The notes under the pieces are model-generated. The model worked only from the letters and a program-made list of their open reading frames with translations, was not told where the DNA came from and did not search any database. A stretch of 8,300 nucleotides of DNA from NCBI GenBank assembly GCA_043818215.1, contig JBDRGC010000264.1, forward strand, positions 1-8,300, given 5' to 3'. Numbering within the stretch: the first letter of the stretch is position 1; each line of letters opens with the position of its first letter. Positions 1 to 5,290 of this stretch are shown here, one piece after another. The translations under genes and the position numbers were made by a program. The stretch comes from JBDRGC01 sp043818215. Lineage in GTDB: Bacteria; Chloroflexota; Anaerolineae; Anaerolineales; UBA11858.

Positions 1-42
1 GTTGACGATGATTTTATAGCGTGTCATATATGAGTCCTTTGG

Positions 43-266
43 GATTGGAGATTGGAGATTGGGGATTGGGGATTGGAGATTGGGGATTGGAGATTGGGGA
101 TTGGGGATTGGGGATTGGAGATTGGAGATTGGGGATTGGGGATTGGAGATTGGGGATTGGGGATTGGAGATTGGGGATTGGAGATTGGGGATTGGGGATT
201 GGAGATTGGGGATTGGGGATTGGGGATTGGAGATTGGAGAGGGGGGATTGGGGATTGGAGGGGAGG
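43..266. repeat. Heptanucleotide tandem array GATTGGR, 30 units
   Basis: From 43 to 238 there are 28 uninterrupted 7-bp units GATTGGA or GATTGGG. A degenerate unit at 239-245 and two further good units at 246-252 and 253-259 follow, all in the same 7-bp phase, before the pattern fades into a G-rich tail. The only variable position is base 7 (A or G). Adjacent G-type units create GGGG runs spaced by ATT, for example near 96-113 and 207-225, so the plus strand could form G-quadruplexes. Seven is not a multiple of three and the unit has no stop codon in any frame, so it is open in all six frames. Such intergenic heptad arrays are known from cyanobacteria and Chloroflexota; the function is unknown. 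Confidence 0.97.
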
Positions 267-286
267 GTGTAGGGGTTAAAGCGAAA

Positions 287-338
287 CGTGATGCGTGAAA
301 CGCGAACCATTTTCACGATTCACGTTTCACGCATCACG
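287..338. repeat. Hairpin after rpsI, possible weak terminator
   Basis: The arms at 287-302 (cgtgatgcgtgaaacg) and 323-338 are perfect 16-bp reverse complements around a 20-nt loop. The arm itself is built of heptads of the type GAWRCGT. The hairpin lies about 30 nt past the rpsI stop codon in the transcript. Only a short, mixed T-containing stretch (tttcgcttta) follows on the transcribed side, so it is at best a weak intrinsic terminator; it could instead be a transcript-stabilising structure or another member of the word-repeat hairpins seen between the genes. Confidence 0.8.
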
Positions 339-367
339 CACATTGTCCCTTTGGGATCACGAAAATA

Positions 368-760
368 TTAACGTTTTGTATAGGTCGGGGCCTTGCGGGC
401 GCGCTTGAGACCTGGTTTCTTGCGTTCTTTCTCGCGTGCCTCGCGGGTCAATAAACCGGCTTTGCGCAGCGCGGGTTTCAGATCGGGGTTCATCTTCAAC
501 AACGCTCGTGCGACACCCAAGCGAACCGCGCCAGTTTGACCGGTAACACCGCCACCTTTGACGAGTGCGCTCACGTCGAGGGTGGCGCGCTGATTAACCC
601 TCTCTAATGGCTCCACGATATTGGTAGCGTCGCCCACGCGGGTGAAGTATTCTGCCAGAGGTTTATCATTAACTATAAACTCACCAGAACCACTCATAAT
701 ACGCACTCGGGCGGTGCTCGATTTGCGGCGGCCAATTCCTTCGAAATATTTAATAGCCAT
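368..760 (-). CDS. rpsI: Small ribosomal subunit protein S9 (uS9)
   Basis: S9 is a 30S subunit protein whose C-terminal tail reaches the P-site tRNA. The 130-residue product is full family length. Visible signatures are GIGRRKSSTARV at residues 8-19, the conserved glycine-rich segment at 69-88 (KGGGVTGQTGAVRLGVARAL), and the basic C-terminus ending TYTKR, matching the family's terminal K-R. The ATG start is fixed by the Shine-Dalgarno sequence AAGGAG at 766-771, five bases upstream. It is the last gene of the run, following rplM as in most bacteria. Element D fills the gap to rplM, and its flanking duplication includes this Shine-Dalgarno site. No deviation in key residues was seen. Confidence 0.98.
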   Translation of the reverse strand: MAIKYFEGIGRRKSSTARVRIMSGSGEFIVNDKPLAEYFTRVGDATNIVEPLERVNQRATLDVSALVKGGGVTGQTGAVRLGVARALLKMNPDLKPALRKAGLLTREAREKERKKPGLKRARKAPTYTKR

Positions 761-773
761 AATTACTCCTTAC

Positions 774-860
774 GCAGCTTCTCAAGAGGAAGGGCTGCGG
801 GTACAGAACACGCTTGCAGCGCGACTCGAACCCCAGACTCACTCGCTATTGAGATGATGC
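774..860 (-). mobile_element. Short inverted-repeat element, copy D (87 bp)
   Basis: The ends are gcagcttctcaa (774-785) and ttgagatgatgc (849-860), which match as 12-bp inverted repeats at 10 of 12 positions. The element is flanked directly by ctccttac (766-773) and ctccttgc (861-868), an 8-bp direct repeat with one mismatch, as left by transposition. It has no coding capacity, so if mobile it is a non-autonomous (MITE-like) copy. The interior has only a weak gctgc/gcagc pairing. It aligns without gaps over much of its length with copy C. On the transcribed strand it begins 9 nt after the rplM stop and ends 13 nt before the rpsI start. Confidence 0.8.
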
Positions 861-869
861 CTCCTTGCT

Positions 870-1310
870 TTAGGGTAGAACTTCTTGCAACGTCTTCGGT
901 TCTTGGGCAGAATGGGGATGATCTGGCCCGGCATAAATCCGCAGTTTTCGCATCAGTTGACGCCCCATGCGATTATGCGGCAACATGCCCCACACCGCTT
1001 TTTGGATTACACGCTCAGGGTGTTTAGTCAACTGATCGCGCAAATTGATGGACTTAAGTCCGCCGGGGTAACCAGAATGACGATAATACATCTTGTCTTC
1101 CATTTTGTTGCCGGTCACTGTGATGCGTTCGGCATTGACAACAATCACATGATCGCCCAATTCCACGCCAGGGGTGAATTCAGGTTTGTGTTTGCCCAAT
1201 AAAACTATGGCAATTTGGGTTGCCAAACGCCCAAGGGTTTGATCGTTGGCGTCTACCAAGACCCAGTCACGCTGGATTTCTTTAGCTTTCGGATAATAAG
1301 TTTTTTGCAC
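870..1310 (-). CDS. rplM: Large ribosomal subunit protein L13 (uL13)
   Basis: L13 is an early-assembly 50S protein that binds 23S rRNA. The 146-residue product has the usual length. Typical segments are DWVLVDANDQTLGRLA (residues 15-30), the HSGYPGGLK turn (78-86), and the C-terminal block VWGMLPHNRMG (106-116) followed by KLRIYAGPDHPHSAQ (122-136). The start is GTG at 1310, supported by GGAG nine bases upstream; no better ATG lies near. It sits between truA and rpsI. The 67-bp gap to truA is filled by 9-bp repeats; element D follows the stop codon. Confidence 0.97.
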   Translation of the reverse strand: MQKTYYPKAKEIQRDWVLVDANDQTLGRLATQIAIVLLGKHKPEFTPGVELGDHVIVVNAERITVTGNKMEDKMYYRHSGYPGGLKSINLRDQLTKHPERVIQKAVWGMLPHNRMGRQLMRKLRIYAGPDHPHSAQEPKTLQEVLP

Positions 1311-1328
1311 CGTCTTTTACTCCGTTGA

Positions 1329-1404
1329 GGGATACAAGGTACACAAGGTATACAGGGTATACAGATGGGACCTTTGTTTACTTGTTTACCTGATACCTGT
1401 TAAC
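1329..1404. repeat. 9-bp tandem repeats with imperfect inverted arm reaching into truA
   Basis: Four in-phase 9-bp units occupy 1329-1364: gggatacaa, ggtacacaa, ggtatacag, ggtatacag. The facing arm contains ttgtttac twice (1374-1381, 1382-1389), then ctgatac and ctgttaac (1390-1404), which are degenerate reverse complements of the same word. Together they could form an imperfect hairpin with several slipped registers. The second arm overlaps the truA stop codon and its last eight codons. The Shine-Dalgarno sequence of rplM lies just outside the array. Confidence 0.75.
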
Positions 1405-2166
1405 CAAAATTTCATTCACGCCGTTTTCAGGTGGATAGTCAACCCATACAAGAGTCAACCCCTGAGGGGGCGCCAATCCCTGGATCGGTGGCTCTTGCGG
1501 GGCCTGCAAGTGCCGATGGATTTCATTGCTTGCGAGCTTTCCCTGCCCCACCGCAATCTGCACAGATACCAGACGGCGTACCATGTGATACAAGAAGGCA
1601 TTGGCGGTGACTTCGAATGTCAGGGCGTCTCCACACCGCTGCCAACTGGCCTGCGTCAATGCGCGAATCGTGCTACCGCCGGAGCTTGTCGGGCGGCCAT
1701 AAGCGGCGAAGTCATGTATTCCCAAGAACGCATAAGCCGCGGATTGTAAGCGGTCGAACCCTGGGGCCGGCCAAACCCGCCAGGCGTACCGTTCCCGCAG
1801 GGGGTCACGCACGGGCTGGCAAAGAATCTGGTAGCGGTAAGTTCGGGAGAGAGCATCGTAGCGCGGGTGAAAATCCGGGGAACTGAGTTTAATGGACTGA
1901 ACGGCGGCATCAGCAGGGAGCAGTGCGTTCATGGCTCGCAACAAATTCTCCGAGGGATGATTCCACTCTAAATCGAAAGCGATCACCTGCCCAGAAGCAT
2001 GAACTCCGGCATCCGTCCGCCCGGCAAACCGAACCGATTTACCCGGCCAGTTCAGCTTGCGTAAAGCCGTTTCGACCACACTCTGCACTGTTCGGGCCTC
2101 GGCCTGCCGTTGAGACCCGTGGAATTGTGTGCCGTCGTAGGCGAGAATAACCTGGTAATGTGCCAC
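1378..2166 (-). CDS. truA: tRNA pseudouridine(38-40) synthase TruA
   Basis: TruA converts uridines 38, 39 and 40 of the anticodon arm of many tRNAs to pseudouridine; it is a cytosolic homodimer. The 262-residue product carries the catalytic motif FAGRTDAGVHA (residues 47-57) with the nucleophile Asp52. Early YDGTQFHGSQRQ (10-21) matches the family's YDG..F.GWQ.Q pattern, with Ser in place of the usual Trp. NAFLYHMVRRLV lies near the C-terminal third. The start is GTG at 2166; no Shine-Dalgarno sequence is visible because a hairpin of AATTCAG repeats lies just upstream. The last residues (VNRYQVNK) are encoded by repeat sequence. The position between rplQ and rplM also occurs in Firmicutes and Chloroflexota. 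Confidence 0.96.
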   Translation of the reverse strand: MAHYQVILAYDGTQFHGSQRQAEARTVQSVVETALRKLNWPGKSVRFAGRTDAGVHASGQVIAFDLEWNHPSENLLRAMNALLPADAAVQSIKLSSPDFHPRYDALSRTYRYQILCQPVRDPLRERYAWRVWPAPGFDRLQSAAYAFLGIHDFAAYGRPTSSGGSTIRALTQASWQRCGDALTFEVTANAFLYHMVRRLVSVQIAVGQGKLASNEIHRHLQAPQEPPIQGLAPPQGLTLVWVDYPPENGVNEILVNRYQVNK

Positions 2167-2171
2167 TGTTC

Positions 2172-2242
2172 AGTATTCAGAATTCAGAATTCAGAATTCA
2201 GAATTCAGTCGACTGATGACTGAATTCTGGTTACTGAATACT
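2172..2242. repeat. AATTCAG heptad hairpin between rplQ and truA
   Basis: The left part is a run of heptads (attcag followed by aattcag units) from about 2174 to 2208. The right part is their inverse. Perfect stems visible are 2199-2210 with 2218-2229 (12 bp, loop gactgat) and 2172-2180 with 2234-2242 (9 bp). A 12-bp palindrome tcagtcgactga sits at 2205-2216. The repeated word allows several registers. The structure spans the whole gap from the rplQ stop codon (TAG, 2241-2243) to five bases before the truA GTG, so it replaces the usual ribosome-binding region. Confidence 0.88.
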
Positions 2243-2618
2243 ATTCTTCTACTAATTCAAGCAATACCATTTCGGCAGAATCGCCGAAGCGCGGTCCTAA
2301 TTTGATTATGCGGGTGTAGCCGCCGGGGCGATCTTCGAACCGAGGTGCGATATCTTCGAACAGTTTAGTGACAATTTCTTTGTCGCCTAAACGAGCAACT
2401 GCCAGGCGGCGAACATGCACTACCTCTGCGCCTTCTGCCTTATTACCACGTTTGGCGAGAGTGATTAGTTTTTCGGCCTGGCCGCGAATAGCGTCAGCTT
2501 TTGCACGGGTAGTGCGAATTCGTTCGTGCTCGAACAACTGCTTTATCAAGATTCGACGCAAGGCAGAGCGTTGATCTTTGCTTCGGCTTAGCCTCTTTCC
2601 AGCTATTTTATGTCGCAT
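2241..2618 (-). CDS. rplQ: Large ribosomal subunit protein L17 (bL17)
   Basis: L17 is a 50S protein near the exit tunnel. The chosen product has 125 residues, normal for the family, and begins MRHKIAGKRLSRSKDQRSAL, the standard L17 N-terminus. The ATG at 2618 is preceded by GGAG about ten bases upstream. The same frame stays open to a TTG at 2663, but that would add 15 residues with no family counterpart and no Shine-Dalgarno sequence. The core RRILIKQLFEHERIRTTRAKA and the C-terminal GGYTRIIKLGPRFGDSAEM are typical. It follows rpoA, as in most bacteria, though with an unusually long 252-nt gap. Confidence 0.96.
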   Translation of the reverse strand: MRHKIAGKRLSRSKDQRSALRRILIKQLFEHERIRTTRAKADAIRGQAEKLITLAKRGNKAEGAEVVHVRRLAVARLGDKEIVTKLFEDIAPRFEDRPGGYTRIIKLGPRFGDSAEMVLLELVEE

Positions 2619-2660
2619 CTTTGCTTTACTCCACTTCAGTTTGTGGTGGTGGTTAGATGG

Positions 2661-2750
2661 CAAGTGATGACCAAGTCACAAAATGCTCTAGCCGTCGTCC
2701 GCGGCGGGGACGACGCAGGGAGCATCTTTGAAATAGCCCGTCACTTACTT
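2661..2750. repeat. Nested inverted repeat upstream of rplQ
   Basis: Three nested pairings are visible: aagtga (2662-2667) with tcactt (2741-2746); atgctc (2683-2688) with gagcat (2720-2725); and cgtcgtcc (2693-2700) with ggacgacg (2708-2715) around a 7-nt GC-rich loop. On the transcribed strand the structure opens with aagtaagtgac, the same word that opens the inverted repeat upstream of rpoA (3893-3938), so the two may be related. It ends about 42 nt before the rplQ start. It could fold as a leader structure for rplQ or be a decayed insertion; no function is evident. Confidence 0.65.
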
Positions 2751-2769
2751 TTTTACCACTACCCAGTTT

Positions 2770-2885
2770 GTATCTTCAGGGTCTCTGGGACGCTTCGTGC
2801 CAGGGAAGGAGGTAGGGGTGGGTAAAGAAATACACCCGTAGCGCATTTTGAACCCGCTGATTTTCCCTAGTTATTGAGATAATAA
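2770..2885 (-). mobile_element. Decayed short inverted-repeat element, copy E
   Basis: On the transcribed strand this stretch begins with tatctcaataactagggaa, resembling the start of copies A and B (catctcaataaatag; atcgcaacaaatcggg). It contains the shared core aatgcgc, then gtgtatttct, then cccctacctcctt, and ends near tgaagatac, matching the family's gagaagatac end. A small hairpin (2782-2788 with 2800-2806) appears to interrupt the right end. The long central stem of A and B is lost and no flanking direct repeat is seen. The element's left end overlaps the last codons and stop of rpoA. Homology is plausible but weaker than for the other copies. Confidence 0.5.
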
Positions 2886-3854
2886 TTCGATTTCTTCCTC
2901 AGTATCACTCTCGAGATAGCCTTTGTCAATCATCTTTTGGCGCAGCTCTTGGAGGCTCTTTTCGCCGAAATTGCGGATGGATAATACGGCTTCCTCGCCC
3001 TTTTCCATTAATTCGATGACTTCACCAATCGTAGTGATTCTCGTGCGCTTTAGTGAATTGAACACACGTACAGAGAGATCCAGACTCTCGATGGGGGTTT
3101 CGACAATCTCGCTGGTCAGGCGGTCGGTCTCTACTTCCTCTTCGACGATTGTGGTCAGCGATTCTTCACTGACACCAGTTAGATGCCGCAAATGGTTGGT
3201 GACCAATTGGGCGCTGGTGCTGAGAGCTTCTTCGGGACCGATGGTGCCGTCCGTCCAAATTTCCATTACAAGTTTGTCGTAGTTTGTACTCTGGCCCACA
3301 CGGGTAGAGTGTACATCCCAATTGACACGCTTTACGGGGTTGTAAATTGCATCTACCGGAAGTTCTCCGATGGGCAATTGCCCAGTACGTTCATCTGCCG
3401 GGGAATATCCGCGCCCACGCTCCACGGTCATTTCGATTTCCAGGGGAATATCCCTGCCATCAACCGTAAAGAGGTACAGTTCAGGGTTAACAACCTCTAC
3501 ATCAGAGGGAAGGATAATGTCGGCAGCAGTAACTACACCTGGGCCACTCACTTCGATTTGAATCCGGGCGACATCTACGTCGTAGAGCTTCATCCGCAGT
3601 TGCCTGATATTCAACATAACTCGGATAACATCTTCACGCACACCGGGTATCTCACCAAATTCATGTTGGACACCTGTTATGCGCATCGAAGTAACCGAGG
3701 CACCCTCGAGTGAAGACAGCAATACCCGTCGCAGAGTATTACCCAAGGTGACACCATATCCACGTTCCAACGGACCTATAACAAACTTACCGTAATTTCG
3801 AGATTCTGCTTCACGCTCGATTTTCGGCGTAACCATATTAGTAAAACCCAGCAC
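2871..3854 (-). CDS. rpoA: DNA-directed RNA polymerase subunit alpha
   Basis: The alpha subunit dimerises to nucleate RNA polymerase assembly, and its C-terminal domain contacts upstream promoter DNA and activators. The product has 327 residues, full length. The N-terminal domain (about 1-235) shows GPLERGYGVTLGNTLRRVLL (27-46), the dimerisation/assembly signature. After an acidic linker the C-terminal domain (about 256-315) carries LSVRVFNSLKR (260-270), with Arg263 and Asn266 at the positions of the E. coli DNA-contact residues Arg265 and Asn268, and GEKSL (297-301). The start is GTG at 3854 with AGGG six bases upstream; an ATG at 3836 lacks a Shine-Dalgarno site. The last codons (LSQ and stop) coincide with the end of element E. 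Confidence 0.98.
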   Translation of the reverse strand: MLGFTNMVTPKIEREAESRNYGKFVIGPLERGYGVTLGNTLRRVLLSSLEGASVTSMRITGVQHEFGEIPGVREDVIRVMLNIRQLRMKLYDVDVARIQIEVSGPGVVTAADIILPSDVEVVNPELYLFTVDGRDIPLEIEMTVERGRGYSPADERTGQLPIGELPVDAIYNPVKRVNWDVHSTRVGQSTNYDKLVMEIWTDGTIGPEEALSTSAQLVTNHLRHLTGVSEESLTTIVEEEVETDRLTSEIVETPIESLDLSVRVFNSLKRTRITTIGEVIELMEKGEEAVLSIRNFGEKSLQELRQKMIDKGYLESDTEEEIELLSQ

Positions 3855-3892
3855 GGTTCACCCTTTCACAAAATACTTGGGTAATGGTTAAA

Positions 3893-3938
3893 AAGTAAGC
3901 GATAAACATCAGCGAACCCGCAGTGGTATCACTTACTT
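3893..3938. repeat. Inverted repeat upstream of rpoA
   Basis: The arms aagtaagcgata (3893-3904) and tatcacttactt (3927-3938) are 12-bp reverse complements with one mismatch, enclosing 22 nt. Degenerate pairing continues outward. On the transcribed strand the word aagtaagtga also opens the nested repeat upstream of rplQ. It lies about 38 nt before the rpoA start, outside its Shine-Dalgarno site. No T-tract suggests termination. Confidence 0.8.
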
Positions 3939-3964
3939 CCTTATCACCACCAATACTTGCAGGT

Positions 3965-4009
3965 ACGATAAGCTATAAGGTGCCAACAGGCAATTTATAG
4001 CATTATCGT
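3965..4009. repeat. Bulged 14-bp hairpin over the rpsD stop codon
   Basis: The arm acgataagctataa (3965-3978) pairs with ttatagc (3995-4001) and ttatcgt (4003-4009), a 14-bp stem with one bulged A at 4002. An inner tgcc/ggca pairing (3981-3984 with 3989-3992) continues it. The arm reads as two heptads ending in ATAA. The rpsD stop codon TAA (4003-4005) lies in the stem, so the last codons of rpsD form part of the structure. No run of T follows on the transcribed side, so this is not a canonical terminator. Confidence 0.8.
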
Positions 4010-4644
4010 CGCGAGTAATACTCAACGATAAGCTGTTCGTTCAGGTTGCCATCAATCTCAAGTCGTTCAGGGAGACGGAGTACCTTGCCAGACAGGTTCT
4101 TCACATCTCGGATAACCCAATCCGGCGCAGTTTTATCTTCGGCCAAAGCGCGCAATCCTTTGAAGTATGTGCATTGGAGAGAGCGAGTACGGACAGAGAC
4201 CTCGTCATTAGAAGTCAACAACATAGATGGCACATCAGTGCGGCGTCCATTGACGTCGAAATGTCCATGTGTAATCAACAGGCGAGCTTGCGCCCGACTG
4301 TCAGCATAACCCATACGATAAATTACATTATCGAGCCGGGTCTCCAAAATTTGGAGCACATTTAGACCGGTCAGTCCACGACGTTGGAGAGATATTCTAT
4401 AGTAGCGGCGGAATTGTCGTTCCATCACACCATAAACACGGCGAGCCTTCTGCTTGGCCCGTAACTGACGGCCATAGTCTGATTCGCGCTGGCGGCGGAA
4501 CTGTGCGCTGCGGCCATGTTGTCCAGGGGGATAATCGCGCCGTTCAAAAGAACATTTTCCTGAAAAGCAACGCGCTCCTTTTAGAAACAGCTTTTCACCT
4601 TCTCGCCGGCATAATTTACAAACTGGCCCACGATACTTGCCCAT
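4003..4644 (-). CDS. rpsD: Small ribosomal subunit protein S4 (uS4), zinc-binding form
   Basis: S4 is a primary 16S rRNA-binding protein that nucleates 30S assembly; in E. coli it also represses its own alpha operon. The 213-residue product has four N-terminal cysteines (C9, C12, C26, C31), the zinc-binding version of the protein. The S4 RNA-binding domain runs from about residue 102 (RLDNVIYRMGYADSRAQAR) to about 165. The C-terminus EYYSRR is typical. ATG at 4644 is preceded by AGAGG nine bases upstream. Element A lies between rpsK and this gene. Whether S4 autoregulates here cannot be seen from the sequence. Confidence 0.98.
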   Translation of the reverse strand: MGKYRGPVCKLCRREGEKLFLKGARCFSGKCSFERRDYPPGQHGRSAQFRRQRESDYGRQLRAKQKARRVYGVMERQFRRYYRISLQRRGLTGLNVLQILETRLDNVIYRMGYADSRAQARLLITHGHFDVNGRRTDVPSMLLTSNDEVSVRTRSLQCTYFKGLRALAEDKTAPDWVIRDVKNLSGKVLRLPERLEIDGNLNEQLIVEYYSRR

Positions 4645-4673
4645 AAAATCTTTCCTCTTATATTCCTATTTTT

Positions 4674-4768
4674 GTGTCTTCTCAAAAAGGAGGGGTGGGG
4701 ATGCTGCGTAATGCGCTGCAGGCGCATTACGCAGCATCCCCACTTTCTTCTATTTATTGAGATGGCAC
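4674..4768 (-). mobile_element. Short inverted-repeat element, copy A (95 bp) with perfect 8-bp target duplication
   Basis: The ends are gtgtcttctcaa (4674-4685) and ttgagatggcac (4757-4768). The flanks are identical: ctattttt at 4666-4673 and at 4769-4776, and one more c on the left also matches. The centre is a perfect 21-bp stem, 4696-4716 with 4722-4742, with loop tgcag. On the transcribed strand the stem is followed by cccctcc and five T, resembling an intrinsic terminator with a spacer. There is no open frame of interest. The element fills most of the 137-nt gap between rpsK and rpsD; without it and one copy of the duplication the gap would be about 34 nt. Confidence 0.87.
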
Positions 4769-4781
4769 CTATTTTTCGAGT

Positions 4782-5189
4782 TTACACGCGGCGTTTCTTT
4801 GGTGGCCGACAACCGTTGTGAGGCACTGGGGTCTTATCACTAATGGATTTAACTTTCAAACCCAGCCCTTGCACTGCCCGGATAGCCGCCTCACGGCCAG
4901 GCCCAGGTCCTTTCACATATATCTCCGCTTCATGCATGCCCATGCCCATTGCTTTTTTGAGGGCATGTTCAGCAGCTAAACGAGCAGCAAACGGAGTACT
5001 TTTGCGAGACCCCTTGAAGCCTACAACCCCGCCGCTACCCCAACAAATCGTGTTACCGTGGTGATCTGTTATGGTAACAATGGTGTTATTGAAGGTAGCA
5101 TAAATATGCACCTGTCCAGAAGACAAGGTACGCTTGGTTTTGCGTACACCTACCTTGCGACGCGATGAACTTGCTGTTTTTTGAGCCAT
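4782..5189 (-). CDS. rpsK: Small ribosomal subunit protein S11 (uS11)
   Basis: S11 is a 30S platform protein contacting the mRNA path near the E site. The product has 135 residues, full length. Family signatures include HIYATFNNTIVTITD (28-42), GSRKSTPFAA (60-69), KGPGPGRE (93-100) and the highly conserved terminal block PHNGCRPPKKRRV (123-135). The ATG at 5189 has only a short Shine-Dalgarno-like AGGA, which belongs to the first unit (5194-5201) of an upstream 8-bp repeat array. It lies between rpsM and rpsD as in other bacterial alpha operons, but with a 101-nt repeat-filled gap after rpsM. Confidence 0.98.
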   Translation of the reverse strand: MAQKTASSSRRKVGVRKTKRTLSSGQVHIYATFNNTIVTITDHHGNTICWGSGGVVGFKGSRKSTPFAARLAAEHALKKAMGMGMHEAEIYVKGPGPGREAAIRAVQGLGLKVKSISDKTPVPHNGCRPPKKRRV

Positions 5190-5193
5190 AGAT

Positions 5194-5287
5194 TAGTCCT
5201 GTAGTCTGGTAGTCCTGTAGTCATGTAGTCTTGTAGTCGCGGCCAAGTGAGATTATGCGACTACTAGACTATAGGACTAATAGACTA
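5194..5287. repeat. TAGTCNNG octamer array forming a hairpin
   Basis: Six in-phase 8-bp units fill 5194-5241: tagtcctg, tagtctgg, tagtcctg, tagtcatg, tagtcttg, tagtcgcg. After a 15-nt loop region, inverted units follow to 5287 (gcgacta, ctagacta, taggacta, atagacta). The innermost tagtcgc (5234-5240) pairs perfectly with gcgacta (5257-5263); outer units pair if one unit is skipped. The array occupies nearly all of the rpsM-rpsK gap, and its first unit supplies the AGGA upstream of rpsK. No coding function is evident. Confidence 0.92.
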
Positions 5288-5290
5288 ACA

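Larger units (their letters stand above)
1..367. other. gene-free stretch downstream of rpsI
   Basis: No gene is supported in these 367 bases. They hold an unremarkable AT-rich stretch (1-42), the GATTGGR array (43-266) and a 16-bp hairpin (287-338). The word gtcctttgggat at 34-45 is nearly repeated as gtccctttgggat at 345-357, so a similar sequence flanks both sides of the repeat block; this may be chance. Long open frames across the array exist only because the 7-bp unit has no stop codon in any frame. The transcript from rpsI probably ends here, but no strong T-tract follows the hairpin. Confidence 0.8.

Noticed and set aside
2..32. Plus-strand promoter with TTGACG at 2-7
   Set aside because: At 17-bp spacing the -10 candidate is catata, a poor match, and no plus-strand gene follows.
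43..266. CRISPR array
   Set aside because: The repeat unit is 7 bp with no spacers; it is a simple tandem array.
14..316. Open frames on both strands across the GATTGGR array
   Set aside because: The 7-bp unit has no stop codon in any frame, so every frame is open and encodes a 7-residue periodic peptide. There are no ribosome-binding sites or family resemblance.
34..357. gtcctttgggat and gtccctttgggat flanking the repeat block as a target duplication
   Set aside because: They differ by an inserted base, the block between them has no terminal inverted repeats, and similar short words arise by chance; noted only as a curiosity.
822..834. T-loop-like GTTCGAGTC in element D, hinting at a tRNA relic
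   Set aside because: The flanking bases do not form a T-stem, and no acceptor, D or anticodon arm can be drawn in 87 bp.
621..857. Plus-strand frames opposite rpsI, rplM, rpoA, rpsD, map and adk
   Set aside because: They are antisense shadows of well-supported genes and show no recognisable domain; ribosome-binding sites are lacking.
2619..2663. TTG start of rplQ at 2663
   Set aside because: It would add 15 non-conserved residues and has no Shine-Dalgarno sequence; ATG at 2618 gives the standard L17 N-terminus.
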